Shown here: positions 41,691 to 49,368 of the stretch, one piece after another
Layout: every line of letters begins with the position of its first letter
Numbering within the stretch: the stretch's first letter is position 1
Origin: CF-13 sp035279665
GTDB lineage: Bacteria; Chloroflexota; Dormibacteria; CF-121
NCBI GenBank assembly: GCA_035279665.1
Contig: DATEHI010000022.1
Location: 1 to 64,000, forward strand
Reading direction: 5' to 3'
Length of the DNA stretch: 64,000 nt
Program-made: the position numbers and the translations under genes
Notes under the pieces: generated by a model
Database searches by the model: none
Told to the model about the DNA's origin: nothing
What the model saw: only the letters and a program-made list of their open reading frames with translations

Positions 41691-42341
41691 GTGCGGCCCA
41701 GCGTTCTCCTCCTCGATATCGACGGGACGCTGGTGGACAACACCGCCCAGCACATCGCGGCCTGGCGCGAGGCCTTTGCCGCGTTGGGCCTCGAGGTCGA
41801 TGACGAGACCTTGCGCCGGCAGATGGGCAAGGGGGGCGACCTCTACGTCAAAGCGGTGGCCGGAGAACAGTGGGAGCGGCGCCATGGCGACGTGGCGCGC
41901 AAGCTCCACGGAGAGGCCTACAAGCGCCATCTCGCCGACGTTCGCCCGGTGGCCGGCATCTCGGAATTTCTCCAGGGGATACGCAGGCTCGAGATCCGTC
42001 CGGTGCTCGCCACGTCGTCCAACCCTGAAGAGGTTGCCGCCAACCTGCGCGTGATCGGCAAGCGGCCTCAGGATTTCTTGATCGTCGACAAGGACGACAT
42101 CGAAACGTCAAAGCCGGCGCCCGACGTCTTCGCCGTTGCCCTGGAGCGAAGCGGTGCCCGCCGGGAGCAGGCCGCGGCCGTCGGGGACACCCGGTGGGAT
42201 GGCGAGGGCGCGACCCAGATTGGCGTGGTCTTCTGCGGGGTCCTCACCGGTGCTGGGACGGACCAGGAGTTGCGCCTTGGAGGCGCCCAGCAGGTCTTTG
42301 GCGACCTTCCGCAGCTGCTGGACTTCTTGCTGCGGCTCTAG
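41691..42341 (+). CDS. HAD-superfamily phosphatase (phosphoglycolate-phosphatase-like)
   Basis: HAD motif I LLLDIDGTLVDNT (nucleophile Asp and general acid), motif II LATSSNPEE (Ser/Thr), motif III K in ETSKPAPDVF and motif IV VGDTRWDGEGA. A C1 helical cap lies between I and II. 216 residues, as for PGP/beta-phosphoglucomutase-type enzymes; the substrate is probably a small phosphorylated sugar or acid. GTG 41691 is the family start (RPSVLLLDIDG). Its 3' end overlaps the PBP gene stop by CTAG. Cytoplasmic. Confidence 0.9.
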   Translation: MRPSVLLLDIDGTLVDNTAQHIAAWREAFAALGLEVDDETLRRQMGKGGDLYVKAVAGEQWERRHGDVARKLHGEAYKRHLADVRPVAGISEFLQGIRRLEIRPVLATSSNPEEVAANLRVIGKRPQDFLIVDKDDIETSKPAPDVFAVALERSGARREQAAAVGDTRWDGEGATQIGVVFCGVLTGAGTDQELRLGGAQQVFGDLPQLLDFLLRL

Positions 42342-44629
42342 GGCGACGTGCTGGCCTTGGGTGTCGGTGTCGGCGTCGGGGCGGTGCTCGGGCTGGGACT
42401 CGGGCCTGGCGTTATCCCACTTGGGACGATCGAGGGAATGGGCGACAGCAAGTCGCTCGGCGAAGGCGATGCAGTGGGGGAGGGGGTCGGCGCCGCCTTG
42501 CACTCGGTTCCGGGCAAGTAGAGCTCCTTCTCGGCGCTGGTGCTCGAGGCTGAGGGCGACGCTGAGGGCGAGGCTGATGGCGTGACGTTCGCGTTGTTCG
42601 CGCAGGGCGGTCCATCGATAAGGCCATCGGGACGCTTGAAGGTTTCAACGCTGAAGTGCGCCTGGGTCAGGCCATTGTTGATGAAGTCCTTGAGCACCGA
42701 GCTTCCGACCATACTGCCGTAGACGCCGTTCATGTCCTGGTTACCCGGTCCGGTGTGGCCGACCCAGGCGCCGATCACCAGGTTGGGCGAGTAGGCCATC
42801 ATCCAGGCGTCGCGGTAGTTGTTCGTCGTTCCCGACTTCCCCGCGAACGGCTTGTTCCAACCCAGATTCCACTGGCTGGCGTAATCCTTGAGGATGAAGG
42901 TGATCAGGTAGGCCTCCTGGGCGCTGATCACCTGCTTGGCGGCGGGGGCGTTCGGCTTGTCCAGCGTGTTACCGCCCTGGTCTTTCACTGCGATAAGGGA
43001 CACCGGGTCATGGCGCATTCCCCCGTTGGCGAAGACGCCATACCCAACAGCATGGTCGAGCATGCGCACCTCGCTCGATCCGATGGCGGTTGTCACCTCG
43101 CTCTTGAGCGGGGTGGTAATGCCCATGTCGTGGGCGAAATTGACGACGTTGTCGACGCCCGCGGCCTGCATCGTTTCGAGCGCCGGGATGTTCCGGGAGA
43201 GCACCAGCGCCTTGTGCGCCGTGATCATGCCCATGTCGCGGAAGTCGAAGTCATGGAACTGCCCGTTGGCGAAATGACGCGAGGTATCGTCGAGCATGTT
43301 GCCCATGGTGAGCTTGTGCGACTTGAATGCTTGCTCGTACGCGTATGGCTTGAACGATGACCCCGGTTGCCGCAGCGCCGTCACGACATTGAACTGGCCC
43401 TTGATGTCGTTGTTGAGGAAGTCGGCCGAGCCGACCATCGCCAGGATCTCGCCCGTCTTGGGGTCCATCGCGAGGAAGTCACCGTTGTCGGCGCCCAGCG
43501 GCCCCAACTTCTGCTGACCGACGGCGACCGCTTGCTCGGCCGCCTTCTGCAGGTTGAGGTCGAGCGTCGTCGTGACCGCGAAGCCGCCTTTCGCGACGGC
43601 CGACGGGCCGTAGGTGCTCTCGAGCTGCTCGAACACGTAATCGACGAAGTGCGGTGCCAGGCTGCTCCGGTTCTCCTTGAAGACAAAGTTGAGCGGTTCG
43701 TTCTTCGCTTGCTCTGCCTGCGCGCTGGTGATCATGCCGCTGTTCACCATGGCGTCGAGCACGATCGCCTGCCGCTCGAGCGCCCGGTCCTTGTGCAGCG
43801 CCGGATCGAAATAGGTCGGGCCGTTGGGCAGGCCGGCGAGCAGCGCGGCCTCACCAACGGTCAAGTCCCTGGCGTGCTTTCCGAAATAGGTCTCGGCGGC
43901 GGCCTCGATGCCGGTGGCGTGGTGTCCGTAATAGATGCTGTTCAGGTACAGCTTCAAGATGTCGTCCTTGCTGTACTTCGATTCCAGGGCGGTCGCCACC
44001 ATCGCCTCGCGCAGCTTGCGCAGGATCGACTTCTGGGGGGACTGCAGGATCGCAATCTTGGCGAGTTGCTCGGTGATCGTGCTGGCGCCTTGCTGGGGAC
44101 GGCGGGTGACGACATCGATGATGCCGGCCTTGATGACGCGGCCCCAGTCGACCCCGTGGTGCTGGTAAAAGTGTTTGTCCTCGACCGCGATCGTCGCATT
44201 GCGGAGGTTGAGACTGATGTCCTTCAACTCGACCGGGATCACTCGAACGCCCTGCGCGTTGCGCTGTTCGATCAGGGTGCCATGCCGATCGAGGATCTTG
44301 ACGTCGCCCGCGGCCAGGTCAAGCCGGCTGGGGTCGGGCAGGGTGGCGAAGGCGTAGGCGAAGGTGCCGAGCACCAGCAAGAGGATCAGGCCGAAAACGA
44401 TGCCAGCCAGCAGCAGCCAATTGCGCCGGATCTTGAGCCACTCGAGCCGGTCATGAAACCAGTTTGGGCGCCAGCCGGCGGGCTTGGCCGTCGAGGCGCG
44501 CTGGCGTGCGCCCCCGGAAGGGGAGCCGTGAACGGGACCCTGCGCGCCTCCGTTGGGCGAGGGACCGTTCTTGCCACCCTGCCCTCCTCCGGAAGGGGGC
44601 TCGGGTGCCGGTGGGCGCGGGCCCGTCAC
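42338..44629 (-). CDS. Class A penicillin-binding protein with a Ser/Pro/Thr-rich tail
   Basis: 763 residues. A Gly/Pro-rich cytoplasmic tail (about 1-65) and a membrane helix (about 73-97) are followed by a GT51 domain (ATIAVEDKHFYQHHGVDW, QGASTITEQLAK, RKLREAMVATALE, YLNSIYYG) and a transpeptidase with SxxK in PGSSFKPYAY, SxN in SRNIPA and KSGTTNN. All are complete. A C-terminal extracellular tail of about 90 residues of Ser/Pro/Thr repeats follows (SASPSASPSAS, PSPSPSTAPTPTP). Distinct from the PBP at 14967. GTG start 44629; it follows the holin-X and DUF3618 genes at 36 nt. Confidence 0.93.
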   Translation of the reverse strand: MTGPRPPAPEPPSGGGQGGKNGPSPNGGAQGPVHGSPSGGARQRASTAKPAGWRPNWFHDRLEWLKIRRNWLLLAGIVFGLILLLVLGTFAYAFATLPDPSRLDLAAGDVKILDRHGTLIEQRNAQGVRVIPVELKDISLNLRNATIAVEDKHFYQHHGVDWGRVIKAGIIDVVTRRPQQGASTITEQLAKIAILQSPQKSILRKLREAMVATALESKYSKDDILKLYLNSIYYGHHATGIEAAAETYFGKHARDLTVGEAALLAGLPNGPTYFDPALHKDRALERQAIVLDAMVNSGMITSAQAEQAKNEPLNFVFKENRSSLAPHFVDYVFEQLESTYGPSAVAKGGFAVTTTLDLNLQKAAEQAVAVGQQKLGPLGADNGDFLAMDPKTGEILAMVGSADFLNNDIKGQFNVVTALRQPGSSFKPYAYEQAFKSHKLTMGNMLDDTSRHFANGQFHDFDFRDMGMITAHKALVLSRNIPALETMQAAGVDNVVNFAHDMGITTPLKSEVTTAIGSSEVRMLDHAVGYGVFANGGMRHDPVSLIAVKDQGGNTLDKPNAPAAKQVISAQEAYLITFILKDYASQWNLGWNKPFAGKSGTTNNYRDAWMMAYSPNLVIGAWVGHTGPGNQDMNGVYGSMVGSSVLKDFINNGLTQAHFSVETFKRPDGLIDGPPCANNANVTPSASPSASPSASSTSAEKELYLPGTECKAAPTPSPTASPSPSDLLSPIPSIVPSGITPGPSPSPSTAPTPTPTPKASTSP

Positions 44630-44664
44630 GGGTCCGCCCTGAGGTGGAGTCGGTGCGCCCTTGT

Positions 44665-45168
44665 CTATCGCTTCTTCGAGACGGCCGCGTGCCCGCCCTC
44701 GTGCGGGGTGCTCGACCCGCTGACGAGCCGGCGTGCATAGCCGGCAGCCAACGCGGTCAGCGCGGCCTCCGCGGCGCTGACGAGCAGCCGCCGCCCGATG
44801 CTCTCCTTGGATTGGACTTCGACTTTCGTCTTGCCGTCGGCCTTGACGATTCGTTTCTGAGCGGAGGCCCAGGCCTTGGCGTCGTCGCGGAAATCCTCCA
44901 ACCGGTCGCGCAAGTCATTCAACTTGAGCCGGCGAACCAGCTGCTCCGCGGTTGAGCGGCGGCGTCGTTGCCGGTAACCGAACACCGCAAAGCCGGTGAC
45001 AGCCAGCACCAGTGTGCCGACCGCCAGCTGGAGGATGCGGTTGGTCTGCAGCTGCGTCTTGACGTCGAGGTTGCGCTTGGCCCGCAGCTGGAGTGCCTCG
45101 AGCGTTTCCCCAAGGTGGGCGCGGGTTTGCTCTACTTCCCGTTTCGCTTCAGTACTCGTTTGGCCCAC
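44665..45168 (-). CDS. DUF3618-family protein
   Basis: 167 residues. The DUF3618 start TEAKREVEQTRAHLGETLEALQLRAK (R-x-x-L/T-L-E-A pattern) is followed by one helix (ILQLAVGTLVLAVTGFAVFGY), a basic region RQRRRRSTAEQLVRR and a C-terminal amphipathic part with SAAEAALTALAAGYARR. Unknown function; usually found next to holin-X proteins and thought to act at the membrane. GTG 45168 lies 37 nt inside the holin-X gene end, so they are coupled. The PBP gene follows on the same strand. Confidence 0.86.
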   Translation of the reverse strand: MGQTSTEAKREVEQTRAHLGETLEALQLRAKRNLDVKTQLQTNRILQLAVGTLVLAVTGFAVFGYRQRRRRSTAEQLVRRLKLNDLRDRLEDFRDDAKAWASAQKRIVKADGKTKVEVQSKESIGRRLLVSAAEAALTALAAGYARRLVSGSSTPHEGGHAAVSKKR

Positions 45169-45566
45169 TCGGCATCCTCCTTCAGCGTGGTCATCGTCTT
45201 GGGTGGCGGTCCGATCTTCAGCATGCCTTTTCCGACCAGGCCGAGGATGATGGCAAGCACGAGGAAGAGAACGGTCTCGATGCCGGCGACGAGCGCGTGG
45301 GCCGGAATGATGAGCGCGATGGTGACCAGCAGGAGGATGAAGAAGAGGAGCCCGCAGAATGCTGCTGTACCCAGGAAGATCGCCGCCTTGAGATTGCTCT
45401 GGAGCATCTCCTTGAGCTCGATCTTGGCCAGCTGGATTTCCTGCTGGACCAGCCGGACCGTGTCTTCGACCGCCAGCCGCGCAAGATCGATCAAGCCACG
45501 CGCGCCGTTTCCGTTTGTCGCCGTCCTCGCCGATTCCGTGGCCGAAGCCCGGGGACCAGAATCCAT
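45132..45566 (-). CDS. Actinobacterial Holin-X (phage holin superfamily III)-like membrane protein
   Basis: 144 residues: an amphipathic entry (GLIDLARLAVEDTVRLVQQEIQLAKIELKEML) and two helices (AAIFLGTAAFCGLLFFILLL, ALVAGIETVLFLVLAIILGLV) with a short C-terminal basic tail. This is the YqjE/Holin-X pattern, a chromosomal protein, not a phage holin proper. ATG 45566 has Shine-Dalgarno AAGGAGGG and a perfect TATAAT at 45623-45628 (minus strand). First gene of the holin-X, DUF3618, PBP series. Confidence 0.87.
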   Translation of the reverse strand: MDSGPRASATESARTATNGNGARGLIDLARLAVEDTVRLVQQEIQLAKIELKEMLQSNLKAAIFLGTAAFCGLLFFILLLVTIALIIPAHALVAGIETVLFLVLAIILGLVGKGMLKIGPPPKTMTTLKEDAEWAKRVLKRNGK

Positions 45567-45613
45567 CCGAAGCCCTCCTTCCTTCCTGTCGCCGCCATCT
45601 CCAGCAATGCTAG

Positions 45614-45655
45614 AACGTAAACATTATAGCGTGCCTGTCAACTTTACGTTAAGCT
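45614..45655. promoter_or_regulatory. Divergent promoter region with inverted repeat AACGTAAA / TTTACGTT
   Basis: Perfect 8-bp arms at 45614-45621 and 45643-45650 bracket TATAAT for the minus-strand holin-X gene (45628-45623). A TAAGCT (45650-45655) overlaps the right arm and lies 7 nt before the plus-strand ATG 45663. A protein binding both arms would control both genes. Confidence 0.5.
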
Positions 45656-45662
45656 AGTTCTC

Positions 45663-45815
45663 ATGGAAAACGATCCCGTGATTCCGAACCCCGGCCAGCC
45701 GCAGGTGGGGGACCCGCCCGGACCCGAGCTGGCACCGCAGCCGTCGCAGCCTGAGATCCAGCTACCGCCGCCCGCGCCGGTCGAGGTCCCGCAGCCGGGC
45801 TTGAACCGCCCCTGA
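45663..45815 (+). CDS. 50-residue proline-rich small protein
   Basis: MENDPVIPNPGQPQVGDPPG and on to QPEIQLPPPAPVEVPQPGLN: about one third proline with regular Gln/Pro/Glu spacing, no hydrophobic segment. ATG 45663 follows TAAGCT by 7 nt, and the stop is 19 nt before the MBL gene start. Function unknown; it may be a disordered linker-type peptide. The -10 placement and lack of in-frame stops support it, but no homology is known to me. Confidence 0.5.
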   Translation: MENDPVIPNPGQPQVGDPPGPELAPQPSQPEIQLPPPAPVEVPQPGLNRP

Positions 45816-45833
45816 GCACCCCATAATGGCGCC

Positions 45834-46514
45834 GTGATCCATCGGATTCCGGGCGTGCGTGGCGCACAGGCGTACCTGCATCACGGCTGCGACGGTGTCA
45901 CCGTCATCGACCCTGGCTACACGGGCAGCTTCCGCGCGGTGTGTCGATTCGTCGAGCAGCAGGGACTGGGCGGGATCGATTGGGTCATCCTCACGCATCA
46001 CCACATCGATCACGCGGGCACCGCGCTCGCGCTCTGCCAGGCGACCGGCGCTCGTCTCGCCGTGCACCAGGCCGACGCGCCGTACCTGCAGCCACGCCGG
46101 CCGAAGGAACGCATGACTTTGTGGGGCCTGGCCGACCGGCTGCCAGCCGGGCTGGCCCGATTCGTCGTCACCTGCGCGGGCCGCGCGGCGCGCCTGCTCG
46201 AGGACGGCGAGACGATCGCGGGACTGACCGTGGTCCACGGGCCAGGCCACACGCCGGGCAGCATCGGCCTTCTCTCGGAGTCGGAGTCCGCGCTTTTTCT
46301 CGGTGACATCCTGAATAACGAACGCGGCATCCGCACCCCACCCTGGAACGTCAATCATTCGCACCAGGGGGCCATGCGCGCGCCGCAGCGGCTGGAGCCG
46401 CTGCAATATGAGCGCGCCTACTTTGGCCACGGGCCGGCCATTCTTGCCGGTGCCGACCAGGCGGTCCGCGCCTTCCTCTCGCTGCGCAAGACGGCCGCGG
46501 CGCTGGCAGGCTAG
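45834..46514 (+). CDS. MBL-fold metallo-hydrolase
   Basis: The metallo-beta-lactamase metal site is complete: THHHIDHAG (H-x-H-x-D-H), H in VVHGPGHTPGS, D in LFLGDIL, and a C-terminal H in YFGHGPA. Length 226 residues. The family includes thioesterases, lactonases and glyoxalase-II-like enzymes; substrate unknown. GTG 45834 follows CATAAT (45822-45827) by 6 nt, so the transcript is probably leaderless. The stop overlaps the convergent phosphodiesterase gene by CTAG. Confidence 0.88.
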   Translation: MIHRIPGVRGAQAYLHHGCDGVTVIDPGYTGSFRAVCRFVEQQGLGGIDWVILTHHHIDHAGTALALCQATGARLAVHQADAPYLQPRRPKERMTLWGLADRLPAGLARFVVTCAGRAARLLEDGETIAGLTVVHGPGHTPGSIGLLSESESALFLGDILNNERGIRTPPWNVNHSHQGAMRAPQRLEPLQYERAYFGHGPAILAGADQAVRAFLSLRKTAAALAG

Positions 46515-47587
46515 GCCAGCAGGCTCGCGCCGTCGACCTGACCGAGGTCGATGACGAGCACGGCGGCGATCGTCGGCGCCCAGTCCGCAAGATGGGGCCG
46601 CCCGGCGCTGATCGCCCCGGCGATCTGCCTCACGGCGGGGTGCCCACCGCCGACCAGCGCGACCGTGCGCGCGGTGAGCGGGCCGCCGTGGAAGCCCCCG
46701 GCGGGAAGCACGGCAGAGTCGAAGATGCGGCCCGGTTTGGCACCGACCATCAGGACGCAATCGCTGATCGCCACGCAGCTTTCGACGCCGGCCATCCGCC
46801 GCTGGGCGCCACTGGCTTGTGCGAGGTCGACACCGGGCACGCAGTGAACCAGCGCGGCGCCGCCGTCCGGGATGTATTGGTCAAACCAGCCGTCCACGTT
46901 GTCGTCGAGCGGGTTGATCGGCGCGGAGGCGTTCCTCGACTGCATGTCGTGGTCAGACACGATGATGATGATGGTGTCCGCCCAGCCGCCGGCCAGCGCG
47001 TCGAGCAACTCGCCCACCAGCCGGTCCGTTGCCCGGTAGCATGCCCGGGCTGCCTCACTCTCCGGCCCAGCGTCGTGCCCGACCGTGTCCGACTCGTTGA
47101 AATGTCCAAAGACGAAGGCATTGGCTTCCTCGCGTAACGCCTGCAAGAGTTGCGGTCGAACGGCGCCGTTGGTGGGATAGCCGTGCGCGTCCAGCGGCGT
47201 TCCGGGTGGGATCGCGCCGTCAGGCGGCCAGCGGACGTCGGCCGATCCGGTACATAACAGGCCTCGGTCGTCGGCGACGATGGCCGCCGTACGGATGCCG
47301 GCGGCGCGGCAGGCGTCAAAGATCGTCGGTACGCGCGGCGTCTCGGATCCGGCCCACTCTGGCAGCCTGGCAAAGCGCCAGGCCGTGGTTCTAACCCCAT
47401 GCGTCGCCGGCTTGCAACCGGTCAACAACGAGCAGAACCCCGGATCGGTTGAGGAGGGGAGGTCGGTGGCCCCACCGGCGGGGGCGCGACCGCCTCGCTG
47501 CGCGAGGTCCCACATCCGCGGCGTCAGCGCCGCCGTGACGGCGCGATGGGGGAAGCCATCCAATCCGAGCAGGACGACGCGGGTCAT
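46511..47587 (-). CDS. Alkaline-phosphatase-superfamily protein (type I phosphodiesterase/pyrophosphatase-like)
   Basis: Starts MTRVVLLGLDGFPHRAV (metal Asp), with the nucleophile region ATDLPSSTDPGFCSLLTG (Ser/Thr), GHFNESDTVGHDAGP (Asp/His) and IIIIVSDHDMQSRN (Asp-His), then HGGPLT near the end. This is the nucleotide pyrophosphatase/phosphodiesterase metal pattern. 358 residues; soluble, no signal peptide. An upstream open frame to 47695 overlaps the divergent PNPOx-like gene. ATG 47587 is supported by CAGAAT 6 nt upstream (minus strand). Substrate unknown. Confidence 0.83.
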   Translation of the reverse strand: MTRVVLLGLDGFPHRAVTAALTPRMWDLAQRGGRAPAGGATDLPSSTDPGFCSLLTGCKPATHGVRTTAWRFARLPEWAGSETPRVPTIFDACRAAGIRTAAIVADDRGLLCTGSADVRWPPDGAIPPGTPLDAHGYPTNGAVRPQLLQALREEANAFVFGHFNESDTVGHDAGPESEAARACYRATDRLVGELLDALAGGWADTIIIIVSDHDMQSRNASAPINPLDDNVDGWFDQYIPDGGAALVHCVPGVDLAQASGAQRRMAGVESCVAISDCVLMVGAKPGRIFDSAVLPAGGFHGGPLTARTVALVGGGHPAVRQIAGAISAGRPHLADWAPTIAAVLVIDLGQVDGASLLA

Positions 47588-47592
47588 CGGCC

Positions 47593-47599
47593 TATTCTG
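47593..47599. promoter_or_regulatory. One sequence serving as -10 in both directions (TATTCT / CAGAAT)
   Basis: Plus strand TATTCT (47593-47598) is 7 nt before GTG 47606. Minus strand CAGAAT (47599-47594) is 6 nt before ATG 47587. The two start codons are only 18 nt apart, so both transcripts must be leaderless and mutually exclusive. Confidence 0.52.
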
Positions 47600-47605
47600 A
47601 CGTGC

Positions 47606-47980
47606 GTGCTCCCGCCGGTATTCCGCAAAGCCCTCGATGGCGCCGATGAATTGCTGGTGAGCTCGCGCGAGGACGGGCGCGAGCGCGCGGTCCAAGCCTG
47701 GTTCATCATCAGCGGCGATGGCGACATCTATCTATTCAATTACGCCTACGCGATTCGTGTGGCGCGCTGGCGGACCGATCCCTGGGTTCGGTTGACAGTC
47801 CCTGGGGGTGGTCCGTCGCTGGAGGGACGGGTGCAGTTCATCGATCCGACCGAGCTCGCCGCCGCCGTCCAGGACCAGGTCGTCGAGCGATGGGGAATGT
47901 GGGGCGCGACCACCCCCGAAGGGCTGCGCCGAATGGTCCGGGACGGCTCGCACGTCCTGGTACGGGTGGAGGTACCGTAG
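47606..47980 (+). CDS. Pyridoxamine 5'-phosphate oxidase-like (split barrel) protein
   Basis: 124 residues. The pattern FRKALDGADELLVSSREDGRERAVQAWFIISGDGDIYLFNYAYAIRVARW is that of the FMN/F420-binding split barrel: a strand with small residues, a solvent loop, then V-R-W-R-x-D-P. LRRMVRDGSHVLVRVEV closes the barrel. Such proteins bind flavin or F420 or act as small redox enzymes; the exact cofactor cannot be told. GTG 47606 (leaderless type). It ends 8 nt before the arginase-fold gene on the same strand. Confidence 0.6.
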   Translation: MLPPVFRKALDGADELLVSSREDGRERAVQAWFIISGDGDIYLFNYAYAIRVARWRTDPWVRLTVPGGGPSLEGRVQFIDPTELAAAVQDQVVERWGMWGATTPEGLRRMVRDGSHVLVRVEVP

Positions 47981-47988
47981 GAGGCAGG

Positions 47989-48900
47989 ATGCTGAAGTTT
48001 GGCCTGATCGGTGTCCCGTCCAGCGCCGGCGCCCACGGCCCGGGCCAGGAGAAGGCGCCCACCGCGCTCCGCCAGGCCGGATTGCTCGGCGCGCTCCGGG
48101 AAACGGGCCTGGAGATCGAGGACCTCGGCGATCTCCCGGTCGCTCGCTTTGCGCCCGACAAAGACCATCGCAAGCGACAAAGCCAGCCCCGTGTGGTCAA
48201 GGTCGCGCGCCAGGTCGCCGACGCCGTCGCCGGCGCGATCGAGCGCGAGCTCGTGCCGCTCGTCCTCGGCGGCGATTGCACCATCACCCTTGGGGTCGTC
48301 GCTGGATTGCTGCGTCACCAACCCGACCTCGGACTGATTTACTTCGACGGCGATGCCGACCTGACGACGCCGGAGACGACACACTCGGGCATCTTCGACT
48401 CGATGGGGGTGTCGCATCTGATCGGCAATGGTGATCCCGAGCTGGCCCACATCGGGCCACGATTCCCGCTCGTGCCGCAAGACCGGATCGTTCTCTTTGG
48501 CTTTCAGCCCTACGAGATCGAGCCGGCGGAAGCCCGTCTGCTCGAGACGTCGGCGATGCTGCAATATCCGGTCACCTCGATGGATCTCCGACCGGCCGAG
48601 CAGGCGGCCGCCGCCCGAGCGCGCCTCGAGGAGCGGGCGCGCGCGATCGCCGTGCATCTCGATGTTGACGTCATGGATTCGGCCGAGATCCCGCTGGGGA
48701 ACTGGCCGCACTACGATGCGCTCTCGTTCGGCGACACGATGCGCTGCCTGAGCGTGTTCATCGGGTCGCCCAAGCTGGCCGCGCTGGTCGTGACTGAACT
48801 CAACCCGGACCACGATCCGGACGGCTTACTCGTGCGGCAGTTTGTCGATGCGTTCGCGGACGCGCTGCGGCCGGTCGCGGCGAATGCCGCGCGCCACTAG
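47989..48900 (+). CDS. Arginase/ureohydrolase-fold protein with altered metal ligands
   Basis: 303 residues with the arginase fold: FGLIGVPSSAGAHGPGQEKA, LVLGGDCTITLG, YFDGDADLTTPETTHSGIFD, AVHLDVDVMD and VTELNPDHDP. In arginase and agmatinase the metal-binding loops read GGDHS and D-A-H-x-D; here they are GGDC and D-G-D-A-D, while the D-V-D loop and the downstream Glu remain. The chemistry may therefore differ (another amidino substrate or metal). ATG 47989 has a GGAGG at 47980-47984. The 3' end overlaps the cupredoxin gene antisense by 75 nt. Confidence 0.82.
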   Translation: MLKFGLIGVPSSAGAHGPGQEKAPTALRQAGLLGALRETGLEIEDLGDLPVARFAPDKDHRKRQSQPRVVKVARQVADAVAGAIERELVPLVLGGDCTITLGVVAGLLRHQPDLGLIYFDGDADLTTPETTHSGIFDSMGVSHLIGNGDPELAHIGPRFPLVPQDRIVLFGFQPYEIEPAEARLLETSAMLQYPVTSMDLRPAEQAAAARARLEERARAIAVHLDVDVMDSAEIPLGNWPHYDALSFGDTMRCLSVFIGSPKLAALVVTELNPDHDPDGLLVRQFVDAFADALRPVAANAARH

Positions 48901-49347
48901 CAGGCCGAAGCCGAGCAGCAGCAGAGCCGCCCCGATCGGGAGTTGCGGGCCGCCCCCACCGGGCGCGAGCCCGCGAAGAGGTGGGCTGGTGGGAACGGGC
49001 ACCGCGGCCGACACGATCACCGAGCCGGTCATGCTCGAATGGATGGCGCAGTGATAGGTAAAGGTCCCGGCCGTCGGGAAGGAGACCGCGCCGCTGGTGC
49101 TGCCGGGCGCGATGTTGCCGGTAGTCCAGGCGCCGGTATCTGAGGTTGCGGTATGCGTCAGCGCGGTGGCGTTGGTCCAGGTCACGGTCGAACCGGCCGT
49201 GATGCGGATGGGGTTCGGGCTGAAGCACCACGGGGGGCTGCCTGCGCAGGTGACGATCTGCGCCGGTGAGCTGGCCGCGCTCGCCGCCAGCGGCACGACG
49301 AGCAATCCCGGGACCACCAGGGCAAAAGCCGCAAACAGCTTTCGCAT
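48826..49347 (-). CDS. Membrane-anchored cupredoxin (plastocyanin-like)
   Basis: A signal peptide (AALVVPGLLVVPLAASA type) precedes a cupredoxin domain with FSPNPIRITAGSTVTWTNAT, LTHTATS (first His ligand), FTYHCAIHSSMTGSV (Cys, His and Met ligands of the type 1 copper site), a linker and a C-terminal helix (AALLLLGFGLLVARGI) with a basic tail. This makes an exported, membrane-held blue copper protein, probably an electron carrier. ATG 49347. It lies 21 nt after the IMPase-like gene, and its last 75 nt are antisense to the arginase-fold gene. Confidence 0.88.
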   Translation of the reverse strand: MRKLFAAFALVVPGLLVVPLAASAASSPAQIVTCAGSPPWCFSPNPIRITAGSTVTWTNATALTHTATSDTGAWTTGNIAPGSTSGAVSFPTAGTFTYHCAIHSSMTGSVIVSAAVPVPTSPPLRGLAPGGGGPQLPIGAALLLLGFGLLVARGIRRDRPQRVRERIDKLPHE

Positions 49348-49368
49348 AGATAGACCTACGGGCCGGCG

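Noticed and set aside
45132..45566. Holin-X gene as a sign of a prophage
   Set aside because: No capsid, tail, integrase or lysin genes lie nearby; this family is a normal chromosomal membrane protein.
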